Of a stretch of DNA of 64,000 nt, positions 43,528 to 52,345 are shown piece after piece (positions within the stretch are counted from its first letter, which is position 1; each line of letters starts with the position of its first letter). This stretch comes from Acidihalobacter ferrooxydans (lineage in GTDB: Bacteria; Pseudomonadota; Gammaproteobacteria; DSM-5130; Acidihalobacteraceae). Position numbers and translations under genes: made by a program. The notes beneath the pieces were generated by a model. The model was not told the origin of the DNA. It made no database searches and saw nothing but the letters and a program-made list of their open reading frames with translations. The stretch covers positions 3,374,792 through 3,438,791 of the forward strand of contig NZ_CP019434.1 in the NCBI RefSeq assembly GCF_001975725.1. Reading direction: 5' to 3'.

Positions 43528-44214
43528 ATGAAACCCACTGTTCTGATCACGGGTGCCAATCGTGGCATCGGCCTGGAATTCGTGCGCCAATACGTCGACG
43601 AGGGCTGGCGCGTCCACGCCTGCTGCCGTCATCCCGATGCCGCGAATCAGCTTTACGAACTGGCCGGACCCGATGTCCTCGTGCATCGACTCGACGTGGC
43701 CGACGCCGGGCAGATCACCGCGCTTGCCGGCAAGTTGCGCGACGAGCCACTGGATCTTCTGATCAACAACGCCGGCGTCTACGGTCCGCCCGGCGCGCGC
43801 TTCGGCGCACTCGAACCGGAGGGCTGGCTCGATACGCTGCGCATCAACAGCATCGCCCCGCTGCTCATGGCGCAAGCTTTCCGGAATCACATCGAGGCGG
43901 GCGGCGGGCGCACCATTGCCACGCTGACCAGCAAGATGGGCAGCATCGGCGATAACGCCTCCGGCGGCAGCTACATTTACCGTTCGTCGAAGGCGGCGTT
44001 GAATGCTGCGCTCTACAGCCTGTCGCTCGACCTCGCGCCGCACATCAAGGTGCTGATTCTGCATCCCGGCTGGGTGCGCACGGACATGGGCGGCCCGAGC
44101 GGCGAGATCGACGCCGTGGAGAGCGCGCGCCGGTTGCGCGGCCTGATCGCCGACGCGGGCCCGGCCGACAGCGGGCGCTTCACCGATATCGACGGCTCGA
44201 CGATTCCCTGGTGA
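43528..44214 (+). CDS. Short-chain dehydrogenase/reductase (C-factor-like SDR)
   Basis: A 228-residue SDR: coenzyme motif TVLITGANRGIGLEFVRQY, NNAGVYGPP, and active-site Ser/Tyr/Lys with SYIYRSSKAALNAAL (YxxxK reads YRSSK). The PGWVRTDMGG motif resembles CsgA-type SDRs. GGGAG upstream of ATG 43528 is a good ribosome site. It is convergent with the frameshifted nitroreductase. Substrate unknown. Confidence 0.9.
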   Translation: MKPTVLITGANRGIGLEFVRQYVDEGWRVHACCRHPDAANQLYELAGPDVLVHRLDVADAGQITALAGKLRDEPLDLLINNAGVYGPPGARFGALEPEGWLDTLRINSIAPLLMAQAFRNHIEAGGGRTIATLTSKMGSIGDNASGGSYIYRSSKAALNAALYSLSLDLAPHIKVLILHPGWVRTDMGGPSGEIDAVESARRLRGLIADAGPADSGRFTDIDGSTIPW

Positions 44215-44227
44215 GAAAACCCCGCAC

Positions 44228-44852
44228 TCAGAGGATGCGGCAGGCTTCTTCGAAGCTCAGGCGGGGATTGCGCGGATAGCGTCTGGACACGTCGCCGTAA
44301 CCGAGGTTGAGCAGGAAATTCGACTTCCAGCGGCCATCGGGGAAGAACTCCGCATCCACCTTGGCATTGTCGAAACCGGACATCGGGCCGCAGTCCAGCC
44401 CCAACGCGCGGGCGGCAAGAATCAGATAGCCCGCCTTGCAGGCTGGCGTTGAGCACCATGGTGCGCGTGCGCAACGCCTCGTTGCCGGCGAACATGTCGC
44501 GCGCGTTCGGATTGTTCGGAAACAGCGTCGGCAGATGCTCGTGGAACTTTGTGTCGTAGCTGACGATGACCGTCACCGGGGCACTGCGCGTCTTGTCCAC
44601 GTTGCCGGGCGAGAGCGCCGGCACCAGCCGTTCCTTGGCTTCCTGACCGGTGACGAAGACCAACCGCGCCGGGCTGACGTTCATGCTCGTCGGCGCCCAT
44701 TTCATCAGTTCGTAAAGCTCATGCAGCAGGGCTTCGTTGACCGGTTTCGGTAGCCAGTGCACATGCGTATGCGCGTCGCGAAACAGCTTCGCAAGCGCGG
44801 TGTCGTCAAGGCGCATACCGCTGGCTGCGGCGCTGATTTGCTCATGTCCCAT
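44228..44852 (-). pseudogene. RutE-like nitroreductase/malonic semialdehyde reductase, frameshifted
   Basis: Residues 1-137 read as a RutE/HadB-type NAD(P)H flavin reductase ([59 protein letters not shown]). At NASLQ the frame breaks. Removing one base of the TT at about 44436-44437 restores [22 protein letters not shown], then [16 protein letters not shown], and a normal C-terminus SFEEACRIL with stop at 44228. A single-base insertion has therefore split the gene, unless it is a sequencing error. Function if intact: reduction of malonic semialdehyde to 3-hydroxypropionate or of nitro compounds. Confidence 0.85.
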
Positions 44853-44881
44853 TACAAAATTTCTCCATCAACAGGGGGGGA

Positions 44882-44920
44882 TTCAACCCAGATCATTCAT
44901 TCGGCAAGGCGAAGATTGCG
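44882..44920. repeat. R-type repeat, truncated copy R3
   Basis: TTCAACCCAGATCATTCATT followed by CGGCAAGGCGAAGATTGCG matches the left terminus and beginning of the core of R copies. The remainder is absent and the pirin stop codon lies 11 nt further on. With R4 it frames the pirin gene. Confidence 0.65.
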
Positions 44921-44930
44921 CCTGACAGAC

Positions 44931-45635
44931 TCAAACTTTCGGCAGATCAAACAACAGAACCTCGGCATCGAATCCGTCGCGCAGATGCAGCAAGGGCTGC
45001 CCGCTCACGCTGGCCGCATCGCCTGCCTTTAGAGGGGTGCCGTCGAGCGTCAGTTCCCCTCGCGCGACGTGCACGTAGGCAATCCGGGAGTCGTGCAGGC
45101 TGTAGGTGACGGCTTCGTCGCCGGTGAGCAGCGCGCCGTACACGCGCACATCCTGATGCAGGCGCACCGATTCTTGCGCGGCATCCGGCGAGGCCAGCAG
45201 GCGCAAGCGTCCGCGACGCTCGTCCACGGGAAATGCGCGCTGCTCGTAACCCGGTGCAATACCCCGTTCGGCAGGCTGAATCCAGATTTGCAGCAGATGC
45301 AGCAGCTCCGTGGACGAGTGATTCATTTCGCTATGGCGAATGCCGGTGCCGGCGCTCATGCGCTGCACCTCGCCGGGGCGGATCACGCCATGCGTGCCGG
45401 TGCTGTCGCGGTGTTCGACCGCGCCTTCGAGTACATAGGTGAGGATCTCCATGTCCTGATGCGGATGCGTGGGAAAACCGGCGCCGGGCGCGATGCGATC
45501 CTCATTGAGGACGCGCAGCGCGGACACGCCCATGTGGCGCGGGTCGTAATAATCGGCGAAGGAAAAGCTGTGCCAGCTGTCAAGCCAGCCATGCACGGCG
45601 TGGCCGCGGTCGGCGGCCTTGCGCAGAGTCAGCAT
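44931..45635 (-). CDS. Pirin family protein (YhhW-like)
   Basis: A 234-residue bicupin. The N-terminal pirin motif is HSFSFADYYDPRHMGVSALRVLNED. The metal-binding set includes PHQDMEILTYVLEGAVEHRDS (two His, one Glu). QRMSAGTGIRHSEMNHS supplies a further His. Characterised relatives have quercetin dioxygenase activity or act as redox-sensitive regulators; the substrate here is unknown. ATG 45633-45635 has AGGAG 7 nt upstream, which decides the start inside a frame open to 45776. The gene is flanked by repeat R3 on one side and R4 on the other. Confidence 0.92.
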   Translation of the reverse strand: MLTLRKAADRGHAVHGWLDSWHSFSFADYYDPRHMGVSALRVLNEDRIAPGAGFPTHPHQDMEILTYVLEGAVEHRDSTGTHGVIRPGEVQRMSAGTGIRHSEMNHSSTELLHLLQIWIQPAERGIAPGYEQRAFPVDERRGRLRLLASPDAAQESVRLHQDVRVYGALLTGDEAVTYSLHDSRIAYVHVARGELTLDGTPLKAGDAASVSGQPLLHLRDGFDAEVLLFDLPKV

Positions 45636-45731
45636 GGGATACTCCTGTCTGTGAGGTGTCATGGAGGACACTATCCCACCCCATGCGGCACAGGCGGGCG
45701 AAATGTTTCGAGCAGGCCGTTCAAATCGACT

Positions 45732-45891
45732 GAACCCTGATAACCCATCAGGCGAGGCGCCAATTACACAACCCATTGTGTTAGAAGTATTTTAATTCAG
45801 CGTACAGCATCGTTGCCCATGCCCGTGCGAAGAAGCATTCTGTGTGTTCAACGATCAAGCAAGGGCGCCTCGCCTGATGAATGATCCGGGT
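45732..45891. repeat. R-type repeat, full-length copy R4
   Basis: About 160 bp with matched termini: left TGAACCCTGATAACCCATCA then GGCGAGGCGCC; right GGGCGCCTCGCC then TGATGAATGATCCGGGT, complementary at about 24 of 28 positions. The centre carries the hairpin-like GCATCGTTGCCCATGC and GCGAAGAAGCATTCTGTGTG. It is the best-preserved copy for defining the family. It fills most of the gap between pirin and comF, which are both on the minus strand. Confidence 0.82.
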
Positions 45892-45910
45892 CGCACAAGA
45901 CCGGGCCGGG

Positions 45911-46639
45911 TCAGCGTGCCTCGCCGGCGCGCGCCAGCGCCCAGATCTCGACCCGTTTCACACCCGCACGGCGCAGCACGCGCGCCAACTCGGCTGCGGT
46001 GGCGCCGGTGGTCATGACATCGTCGACAATCGCGACCGCTGCCGGCAGGCGGGCGCGCGAACTGACGGCAAAGGCACCGCGCAGGTTGCGCAGCCGCTGC
46101 CTGGCCGGGAGTTGCATCTGCGCCCGGGTCGCGCGCACCCGGCGCAGCGCGAAAGCGTCAACCCGCACGCCCCAGTGCCGCGCCAGCGGACGGGCCATTT
46201 CCAGTGCCTGATTGTAGCCACGCTCGCGCAGGCGGGCCCGATGCAACGGCACTGGCAGCAAGAGTGCCGGCGGGCGTCGTCCGGCCCGCTCGGCAGCGTC
46301 GATCAGCAGCGCGGCGCACAAGGTCGCATGCGCGAGACGACCACGGAATTTGAACTCGGCGATCAGCCGGTCGACCGGCTCGGCGTAACGCAGCGGCGCG
46401 AACACCGCGTCGTACGGCGGCGGTCGGCGCAAACAACGCCCGCACACCGTGCCCGCAATCGGCGCCAGCGGTCGCCCGCAACACGCGCAGGCATGCTCGA
46501 CCTGTGGCAACCCGCCCGCGCAGGCCGCGCACAACGCGCGTCCGGCGGATCCCGGCGCGCCACACAGCACGCACACCGGCGGATAGATAACATCCAGCCC
46601 TTTACGCAACAAACCGATTCCGCGCATGCTCATCCCCAC
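45911..46639 (-). CDS. ComF family phosphoribosyltransferase-like protein
   Basis: A 242-residue ComF/GntX protein. Zinc-finger cysteines are grouped at the N-terminus (CVLCGAPG, ALCAACAGG, HACACCGRP, VCGRCLRRP). The phosphoribosyltransferase fold ends with AVAIVDDVMTTGATAAELARVL, the PRPP loop. Homologues take part in DNA uptake for transformation or carbon/phosphonate use. Start may be 46639, 46633 or 46627 (ATGs at M1, M3, M5). DprA at 14 kb is the other competence protein here. Confidence 0.9.
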   Translation of the reverse strand: MGMSMRGIGLLRKGLDVIYPPVCVLCGAPGSAGRALCAACAGGLPQVEHACACCGRPLAPIAGTVCGRCLRRPPPYDAVFAPLRYAEPVDRLIAEFKFRGRLAHATLCAALLIDAAERAGRRPPALLLPVPLHRARLRERGYNQALEMARPLARHWGVRVDAFALRRVRATRAQMQLPARQRLRNLRGAFAVSSRARLPAAVAIVDDVMTTGATAAELARVLRRAGVKRVEIWALARAGEAR

Positions 46640-46722
46640 TCACCCCAAGGGTCGTCTATGCTGACGCTTTATCCTCCGGCCGCCAAGCGACGGCACGCCA
46701 CGACACACATCCCAGGCCACCG

Positions 46723-47904
46723 ATGAAGACCGTTCCCGACTTCCGCTCTCCCGCGTTTCTGCGCGAGCACATCCGCCGCACAATGGCTTTCTATCACCCA
46801 CGCTGTATCGACCCGGCGGGCGGCTTCTTTCACTATTTCCGCGACGATGGCGCGATTTACGACACTGCGCACCGGCATCTGGTCAGCAGCACCCGTTTCG
46901 TATTCAACTACGCCAAGGCTGCTGTCGCATTCGGCGAGCCCGCCTATCTCGACGCCGCGCGTCACGGCCTGGCCTATCTGCGCGACGTGCACCGCGACCC
47001 CGCCACCGGCGGCTATGTCTGGACGCTGCGCGCCGGCCAGCCCGAGGACCGCACCAACCACGCCTATGGCCTGGCCTTCGTGCTGCTGGCCTACGCCAGC
47101 GCCCTGCGCGCCGGCATCGCCGAGGCCCGGCCCTGGCTGAACGAAACCCGCGACTTGCTCGAAACCCATTACTGGGACGCCGCCGCCGGGCTCTACCGCG
47201 ACGAGGCCGATGCGCAGTGGCACTTCACAACCTACCGCGGGCAGAACGCCAACATGCACCTGTGCGAGGCGCTGCTCGCCGCCTACGAGGCCACCGCCGA
47301 GACCTTCTACCTCGACCGCGCGCTCACCGTCGCCGACCACATGACGCGCCGTCAGGCGGCCAAGACCGGCGGAATCATCTGGGAACACTACGACGTTCAC
47401 TGGGAACCGGACTGGGATTACAACCGCGACCATCCCAGGCACCTGTTCCGCCCCTGGGGTTTCCAGGCCGGTCATCAGACCGAATGGGCCAAGCTGCTGT
47501 TGATCCTGGAGCGCCACGCACCGCGCGACTGGCAGCTGCCGACCGCCCGCCACCTGTTCGACACCGCCCTGGAGCGCGCCTGGGACGCGGACTGCGGCGG
47601 CCTCTGCTACGGCTTCGCGCCGGACGGCACGATCTGCGACGACGACAAATACTTCTGGGTGCAGGCCGAATCGCTGGCCGCCGCCGCAGTGCTCGCCACG
47701 CGCACCGGCGACGCGCGATACTGGAGCGGGTACGCGCGCATCTGGCGCTACGCCTGGGCGCATTTCGTCGACCACGAGTACGGCGCCTGGTACCGTATCC
47801 TACACCGCGACAATCGCAAGTACAGCGACGAGAAAAGCCCCGCCGGCAAAGTCGATTATCACACCATGGGCGCCTGCTACACGGTGCTCGAACTGCAACC
47901 GTAA
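46723..47904 (+). CDS. AGE-family aldose-ketose isomerase/epimerase
   Basis: A 393-residue (alpha/alpha)6-barrel protein of the N-acylglucosamine 2-epimerase superfamily. Family landmarks: DPAGGFFHYFRDDG, HLVSSTRFVFNYAKA, RTNHAYGLAFVLLAYA, QNANMHLCEALLAAYEAT, FRPWGFQAGHQTEWAKLLL and KYFWVQAESLAAAAVL. The catalytic His residues of characterised mannose isomerase/YihS enzymes lie in the HxTEW and late histidine segments, both present. D-mannose to D-fructose isomerisation is the likeliest reaction. A methyltransferase gene follows 53 nt later. Confidence 0.88.
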   Translation: MKTVPDFRSPAFLREHIRRTMAFYHPRCIDPAGGFFHYFRDDGAIYDTAHRHLVSSTRFVFNYAKAAVAFGEPAYLDAARHGLAYLRDVHRDPATGGYVWTLRAGQPEDRTNHAYGLAFVLLAYASALRAGIAEARPWLNETRDLLETHYWDAAAGLYRDEADAQWHFTTYRGQNANMHLCEALLAAYEATAETFYLDRALTVADHMTRRQAAKTGGIIWEHYDVHWEPDWDYNRDHPRHLFRPWGFQAGHQTEWAKLLLILERHAPRDWQLPTARHLFDTALERAWDADCGGLCYGFAPDGTICDDDKYFWVQAESLAAAAVLATRTGDARYWSGYARIWRYAWAHFVDHEYGAWYRILHRDNRKYSDEKSPAGKVDYHTMGACYTVLELQP

Positions 47905-47957
47905 GCGGTTGCGATACCGTGACACCGCGGCGCCGCAACCCAATCTGGAGGATCCGC

Positions 47958-48602
47958 ATGACGCAACAACACGACACGCGCGTACCGGCCAGCCCGGAGC
48001 GCGATCATTGGAACGAACGCTACGCCGCGAAGGAGTTTATCTGGTCGGTGCAGGCCAACGCTTTCCTCGTCGCCGAAACGACGGATCTGCCGGCCGGCCG
48101 CGCGCTGGACCTCGCCGCTGGCGAGGGGCGCAATGCCATCTGGCTCGCCGAACGCGGCTGGCAGGTGCGGGCCGTGGATTTCTCCGAAATCGCCGCAGAA
48201 AAGGGTCAGCGCCTGGCCGAAAGCCGCGGCGTCGGCGAGCGCGTCGAGTTCGAGGTCGCCGACCTGCGCGTCTACACCCCGCCTGCGGCCAGCTTCGATC
48301 TGGTCATCCTGATGTATCTGCATCTGCCGCATGACGCGCTGTTCCCCGTGCTCGCCCGCGCAGCGGATGCCGTCGCTCCCGGCGGCACCTTCCTGCTGCT
48401 CGGCCACGACGCCTCCAATCTCGAACATGGCCATGGCGGTCCGCAGAATCCGGCCGTGCTGTACACCCCGGAGCAGATCGTCGGCACGCTGGGCGACCGG
48501 CTCGAAATCGAACAGGCCGGCGTGTTCGACCGCCCGGTAGACACACCCGCAGGCACGCGCATCGCCAAGGACTGTCTCGTACGCGCCCGGCGAGCGGATT
48601 GA
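47958..48602 (+). CDS. Class I SAM-dependent methyltransferase
   Basis: A 214-residue methyltransferase: RDHWNERYAAKEFIWSVQANAFLVAETTDL, motif I ALDLAAGEGRNAIWLAERG, post-I AVDFSEIAAEKG and the APGGTFLLLGHDA strand. The WNERYA/E..W start is common in TehB-like and thiopurine-type methyltransferases. GGAGGA 5 nt before ATG 47958 fixes the start within a longer frame. Substrate unknown; likely co-transcribed with the AGE isomerase. Confidence 0.88.
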   Translation: MTQQHDTRVPASPERDHWNERYAAKEFIWSVQANAFLVAETTDLPAGRALDLAAGEGRNAIWLAERGWQVRAVDFSEIAAEKGQRLAESRGVGERVEFEVADLRVYTPPAASFDLVILMYLHLPHDALFPVLARAADAVAPGGTFLLLGHDASNLEHGHGGPQNPAVLYTPEQIVGTLGDRLEIEQAGVFDRPVDTPAGTRIAKDCLVRARRAD

Positions 48603-48658
48603 AACACCACCGTGCGGCGCCGGTCAGGCTTTCTCGCCCTGCCGTCGCCGCGGCCGCG

Positions 48659-49060
48659 TCAATCCGGATAATTTTCCTCGTCTTCCTGCGCCAGAGCGTC
48701 GTCCAGCGACACCCAGGCCAGCCGGCTGCCGACCCAGATGTGCCGGTTCGGCGGATAGTGGTCGGCGTGGTCCAGCGTGGTCACGCTGATATCGAGCGTT
48801 CCCGGCGACAACACCGTCCACAGCGCCATCTGCGCGCCGCAGTCGGGGCAGAAATGCCGCTCGCTGCCGGCGACCGCGCTATAGCGACGCGGCTCGCCCT
48901 CGGTCCACCGAAAACTCGCGATCGGCACCGTCGCCCACGTCACGTGCGTGCCGCCGGTGGTGCGCCGGCAGATGGAACAATGACACACCGCCACGTCGTC
49001 CAGCGCATTCGTCTCGACCGCGTAGCGACAGGCACCGCAATGACATCCACCCTCAATCAA
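48659..49060 (-). CDS. GFA family zinc protein (CENP-V/GFA domain)
   Basis: About 133 residues of a GFA-type fold with the zinc-binding sets GGCHCGACRYAVE, VCHCSICRRTTG and HFCPDCGAQMAL. The family contains glutathione-dependent formaldehyde-activating enzyme but most members are uncharacterised. I propose TTG 49058-49060 (LIEGGCHCG), because GGGAG lies 6 nt before it and GFA proteins usually begin a few residues before the first CHC. ATG codons at 49099, 49150 and 49225 give longer versions with unlikely N-termini. Confidence 0.8.
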   Translation of the reverse strand: MIEGGCHCGACRYAVETNALDDVAVCHCSICRRTTGGTHVTWATVPIASFRWTEGEPRRYSAVAGSERHFCPDCGAQMALWTVLSPGTLDISVTTLDHADHYPPNRHIWVGSRLAWVSLDDALAQEDEENYPD

Positions 49061-49225
49061 CGCCTTCTCCCAGAATGCCCCCTGACAGCTTGGCAGCATC
49101 GCCGCAGCCCGGCAACGGGCCGGGGCGCCTGCGCATACCCCGATTCCCATTCGTACCCGCTTTTGGCAAAGTAACGAAGTGCGTCGAAGCGCACCAACCG
49201 GCATCATCACGACGAAGGAAAACAT

Positions 49226-49597
49226 ATGAACTGGTACCTCGACGTTCTCAGAAAATACGCCGTGTTCAGCGGTCGCGCGCGCAGAAAGGAATATTGGTTT
49301 TTCATCCTGTTCAACCTCATCGCCTCATTCATTTTCGGCGTCATCGACGGCATCGTCGGTGTTGCCATGCACAACGACAATTTCTCGCTGTTCGGCACGC
49401 TCTACGCGCTCGCCGTACTGATTCCAGCCATTGCGGTAGGCGTCCGCCGCCTGCACGACACCGGCCGTACCGGCTGGTGGATTCTCATTGGCCTCATCCC
49501 GCTCATCGGCTGGATCGTGCTGCTGATCTTCATGGTTCAAGACAGTCAGCCGGGCGCAAACGTCTACGGCTCCTCACCGAAGGAAGCGGCCGCCTGA
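49226..49597 (+). CDS. DUF805 inner-membrane protein
   Basis: A 123-residue DUF805 protein with the family start KYAVFSGRARRKEYWFFILFN and VGVRRLHDTGRTGWW, three to four membrane helices and a short polar C-terminus (QPGANVYGSSP). AAGGAAAA precedes ATG 49226. The family has no proven function; E. coli YhaH/YhaI are relatives. Apparently monocistronic. Confidence 0.92.
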   Translation: MNWYLDVLRKYAVFSGRARRKEYWFFILFNLIASFIFGVIDGIVGVAMHNDNFSLFGTLYALAVLIPAIAVGVRRLHDTGRTGWWILIGLIPLIGWIVLLIFMVQDSQPGANVYGSSPKEAAA

Positions 49598-49710
49598 CCG
49601 CTCGAGCGGGCCGCAGGGTCGCGAGTTGATGCACACGGCAACCCGTACACTGCCCGCCGCAGGGCGCGCGACTTGCCAGCATCGCCCTGCGCCCCTACGC
49701 TAGCGACCGC

Positions 49711-50451
49711 ATGAACGCCGTCGTCCCACCCAAATCGCTGACCCGCCTGACCGGTCGCGCCATCGCCGATTACCGCATGATCCGCGCCGGCGACCGCATC
49801 CTGCTCGGCTTGTCCGGCGGCAAGGACTCGCTCAGCCTGCTGATGCTCTTGCTGCATTTTCAGCGCCGCGCGCCGGTTCGCTTCGAGATCGGCGCGATCA
49901 CTGTCGACCCGCAGTCGCCCGAGTTCGATCCGAGCCCGCTGATTCCGTATATGAACGAACTCGGCGTACCGTATTTCTACCAACGCGAGCGCATCCTGGA
50001 CCTGGCCGGCGAGCACATGGACAACGATTCCTACTGCGCCTTCTGCGCGCGCATGAAGCGTGGCGTGATGTACAGCACGGCACGGCGCGAGGGCTACAAC
50101 GTCATCGCTCTGGCGCAACATCTGGACGACCTGGCCGAGAGCTTCCTGATGTCCGCCTTCCATGGCGGGCGCCTTAACACCATGAAGGCCCATTACGTGA
50201 CCGATGCCGGCGACCTGCGCGTGATCCGCCCGCTGGTCTACGCGCGCGAACGCCAGACGCGCGATTTCGCCCAAGCGGCGGCGCTGCCGATCATCACCGA
50301 GAACTGCCCCGCCTGCTGCGGCAGGCCAACCCAGCGCGAGCACATGAAACAACTGCTCGCGCGCGAGGAAGCCGAGCAACCGCGCCTGTTTCGCAACCTG
50401 CTCTCGACCCTGCGCCCACTGATGGCCGCGGGGCAGCCCGAAGAAGCCTAA
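49711..50451 (+). CDS. ttcA: tRNA 2-thiocytidine biosynthesis protein TtcA
   Basis: A 246-residue enzyme that thiolates C32 of some tRNAs using ATP and a [4Fe-4S] cluster. The PP-loop is LLGLSGGKDSLSLLMLL. The cluster/persulfide cysteines appear in SYCAFCARMKRGVMY (CxxC) and ENCPACCGRP, and AQHLDDLAESFLMSAFHGGRL is conserved. Somewhat shorter than E. coli TtcA (about 310) because the C-terminal tail is reduced. The stop TAA shares its last base with the ATG of the next gene (TAATG). Confidence 0.92.
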   Translation: MNAVVPPKSLTRLTGRAIADYRMIRAGDRILLGLSGGKDSLSLLMLLLHFQRRAPVRFEIGAITVDPQSPEFDPSPLIPYMNELGVPYFYQRERILDLAGEHMDNDSYCAFCARMKRGVMYSTARREGYNVIALAQHLDDLAESFLMSAFHGGRLNTMKAHYVTDAGDLRVIRPLVYARERQTRDFAQAAALPIITENCPACCGRPTQREHMKQLLAREEAEQPRLFRNLLSTLRPLMAAGQPEEA

Positions 50452-51338
50452 TGGCTGCTCTGCTCGCGCGTCTGCTGCTGCGGCTGTTCGGCCTGCTCCC
50501 GCTGCGCATCAACCAGGCCGTGGGCGGCGCGCTCGGCGCCTCGATCTGGCTGTTGTCGCCCAAGCTGCGCCGTATCACCCTCACCAATCTTGCGCTCTGT
50601 TTCCCTGAATCCGACCCCGCCTGGCGTCGGCGCACCGGGCGCCGCAGCCTCATCGAAAGCACCCGCGCGCTCACCGAAGCGCCCTGGCTGTGGCGCCAGA
50701 CGCCCGAGACGCTGCGCGGCCTGCTCCATCCCAGCGATGATTTGAAGCTGTTGCACAGTGCGGGTCAGCACGGCGAAGCCATCCTCGCCACCCCGCACCT
50801 CGGCAGTTGGGAATTCGCCGGGCTCTACCTGGCGACACTCCGCCCGACCACCGCGCTCTACCGTCCGCCGCGCATGCAGGCTCTGGACGGCCTGATCCGT
50901 GCCGCCCGTGCTCACACCGGTTCGCGCCTGGTGCCGACCACGCCGACCGGCCTGCGCGCCCTGCGCCAGGCACTGGCGCGCGGTGAAGCCGTCGGTCTAC
51001 TGCCGGACCAGACCCCCAAGGGCGGCGGGGGCGTGTTCGCGCCGTTCTTCGGCCACCCCGCCTACACCATGCGGCTGCTGTCTACGCTGGCGCGGCGCGC
51101 GTGCACGCCCGTCGTACTCGCGTACTTCGAACGGCTGCCTCGCGGGCAGGGTTTTCGCCTGCACAGCACCGCCGCTACCGACGCCATCTATAACGCTGAC
51201 ACGGCCCGTGCCGCAGCGGAACTCAACCGCTGTGTCGAAAGCCTCGTACGCCAGTGCCCGGAGCAATACCTGTGGAGCTACCGGCGCTTCAACCGCTACC
51301 CACCGGGCGCGCCTGATCCTTACGCCACACCAAACTGA
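50451..51338 (+). CDS. LpxL/HtrB-like lipid A acyltransferase
   Basis: A 295-residue lysophospholipid acyltransferase of the LpxL/LpxM family. It has an N-terminal membrane segment (LLLRLFGLLPL) and LRRITLTNLALCFPE. The catalytic HX4E motif is ILATPHLGSWEFAGLYLA. LLPDQTPKGGGGVFAPFFGHPAYT and the late LWSYRRFNRYPPG follow. It adds secondary acyl chains to lipid A or acts on other lipids. Translationally coupled to ttcA by TAATG. Confidence 0.9.
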   Translation: MAALLARLLLRLFGLLPLRINQAVGGALGASIWLLSPKLRRITLTNLALCFPESDPAWRRRTGRRSLIESTRALTEAPWLWRQTPETLRGLLHPSDDLKLLHSAGQHGEAILATPHLGSWEFAGLYLATLRPTTALYRPPRMQALDGLIRAARAHTGSRLVPTTPTGLRALRQALARGEAVGLLPDQTPKGGGGVFAPFFGHPAYTMRLLSTLARRACTPVVLAYFERLPRGQGFRLHSTAATDAIYNADTARAAAELNRCVESLVRQCPEQYLWSYRRFNRYPPGAPDPYATPN

Positions 51339-51602
51339 ATGCGTGAGCGCATCGCACACGCACACGTCACCGCTTCGGCATGCCCCTAAATGAAGGTGAA
51401 TTGGACATTCGCGGCAGATGTGGCATCACGATAAATTCCTGCGCGTAAATCGACGCGTCAGCACCGAGTGCGCCACACTCGATCACCAGTGGCAGACCGA
51501 TGGTACCGTCCGATACTGTGAGCTGATACCGACTTGGCCCGATGCTGCAACACGTCCAGGACACATTTCGTTTATGCGGAACTGGCAAGATTCAACTGCC
51601 GA
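51339..51602. other. Intergenic stretch, no supported gene
   Basis: About 260 bases after the acyltransferase. A minus-strand frame (51367-51588, 73 codons) reads QLTVSDGTIGLPLVIECGAL and has protein-like composition, but it lacks a ribosome site and I recognise no family; it could be a remnant. GC content begins to fall here towards the AT-richer region 51.6-54.5 kb. Confidence 0.3.
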
Positions 51603-51770
51603 ATTCAGTGATCCAATAATCCATTAGACACGACGATAATTGCGCAGGGTTGAAATTACAAAGCGTTCTTCAATGAGCCGCATCGTTGCGCGATGCACGA
51701 GCGAAGCAGTCATCCGTGAATTCAAAGGTATGGCAAGGCCCGTTATTTAACGGGTTAGCTGGGTTCAAAA
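51603..51770. repeat. R-type repeat, copy R5 downstream of cytochrome b561
   Basis: Left end ATTCAGTGATCCAATAATCC then ATTAGACACGACGATAATTGCGCA; centre GCCGCATCGTTGCGCGATGC then ACGAGCGAAGCAGTCATCC; right end GGGTTAGCTGGGTTCAAA. The central GCATCG-TTGCG-CGATGC is a perfect hairpin. The terminal TTCAAA supplies the TGA stop codon (51765-51767, minus) of the cytochrome b561 gene. Confidence 0.75.
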
Positions 51771-52304
51771 CTTGTCCGAAGAATTCACCGGCGACATACG
51801 ACGAAGAACATCATCGTGCAGAACAAAATGATGATACAAAGCGGCCACCGTATGCAGCATGATGATGCCCGCCAGGCTCTCCGCAATCGCCGCATGTATC
51901 GGCAATACTTCTCTGAAAACAAGCACGGGGTTGGGGTGAATGGGCAAAGCGACGTGCCATGCGAAAAACCAAAGGCCTTTGCCCAGCAGACCCATCATCC
52001 AGATTCCCACCGCCGATTGAATGAAAATCAGGCCGTACAGCAACACATGCACCGCTTCCGCCAGGCGTGCGTTTAAAGCATTCAAACCATTTCCGGAACG
52101 AGCCTTTTTGAATAAACGGATCGAAAGCATCCATAGGCTTAACCCAAAAATGAGCAATCCCATTTGCTGATGAATCAGGATTTCGGTAGTCAGGTGTTCG
52201 CGAAACCAACCAACATGCAGCATGGAATAACCCAGAAGTCCTTGAAAAAGGACCAGCAGAGCGATGAACCAATGCAAAATACGTCCAACCCGACTCGTAT
52301 GCAT
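51765..52304 (-). CDS. Cytochrome b561 family membrane protein
   Basis: A 179-residue four-helix di-haem protein of the bacterial b561 (YceJ/CybB) family. Haem-ligand histidines are placed as expected: RILHWFIALLVLFQG (helix 1), ILIHQQMGLLIFGLS (helix 2), AEAVHVLLYGLIFIQS (helix 3) and IIMLHTVAALYHHFV (helix 4). It transfers electrons from ubiquinol or handles superoxide/nickel-linked redox in relatives. I start at ATG 52302-52304; the frame is open to 52394, but those extra codons run into repeat R6. Its stop codon lies in repeat R5, so the gene is exactly framed by two R copies. Confidence 0.88.
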   Translation of the reverse strand: MHTSRVGRILHWFIALLVLFQGLLGYSMLHVGWFREHLTTEILIHQQMGLLIFGLSLWMLSIRLFKKARSGNGLNALNARLAEAVHVLLYGLIFIQSAVGIWMMGLLGKGLWFFAWHVALPIHPNPVLVFREVLPIHAAIAESLAGIIMLHTVAALYHHFVLHDDVLRRMSPVNSSDKF

Positions 52305-52345
52305 AATGGCGTTTTTCCTCGATGTAAAATTGTGCCTATTTCTCC

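Noticed and set aside
41878-44064. 728-codon minus-strand open frame opposite sdaA and the SDR gene
   Set aside because: It is antisense to two clear enzymes, of low-complexity composition and without domain motifs; a codon-bias artefact.
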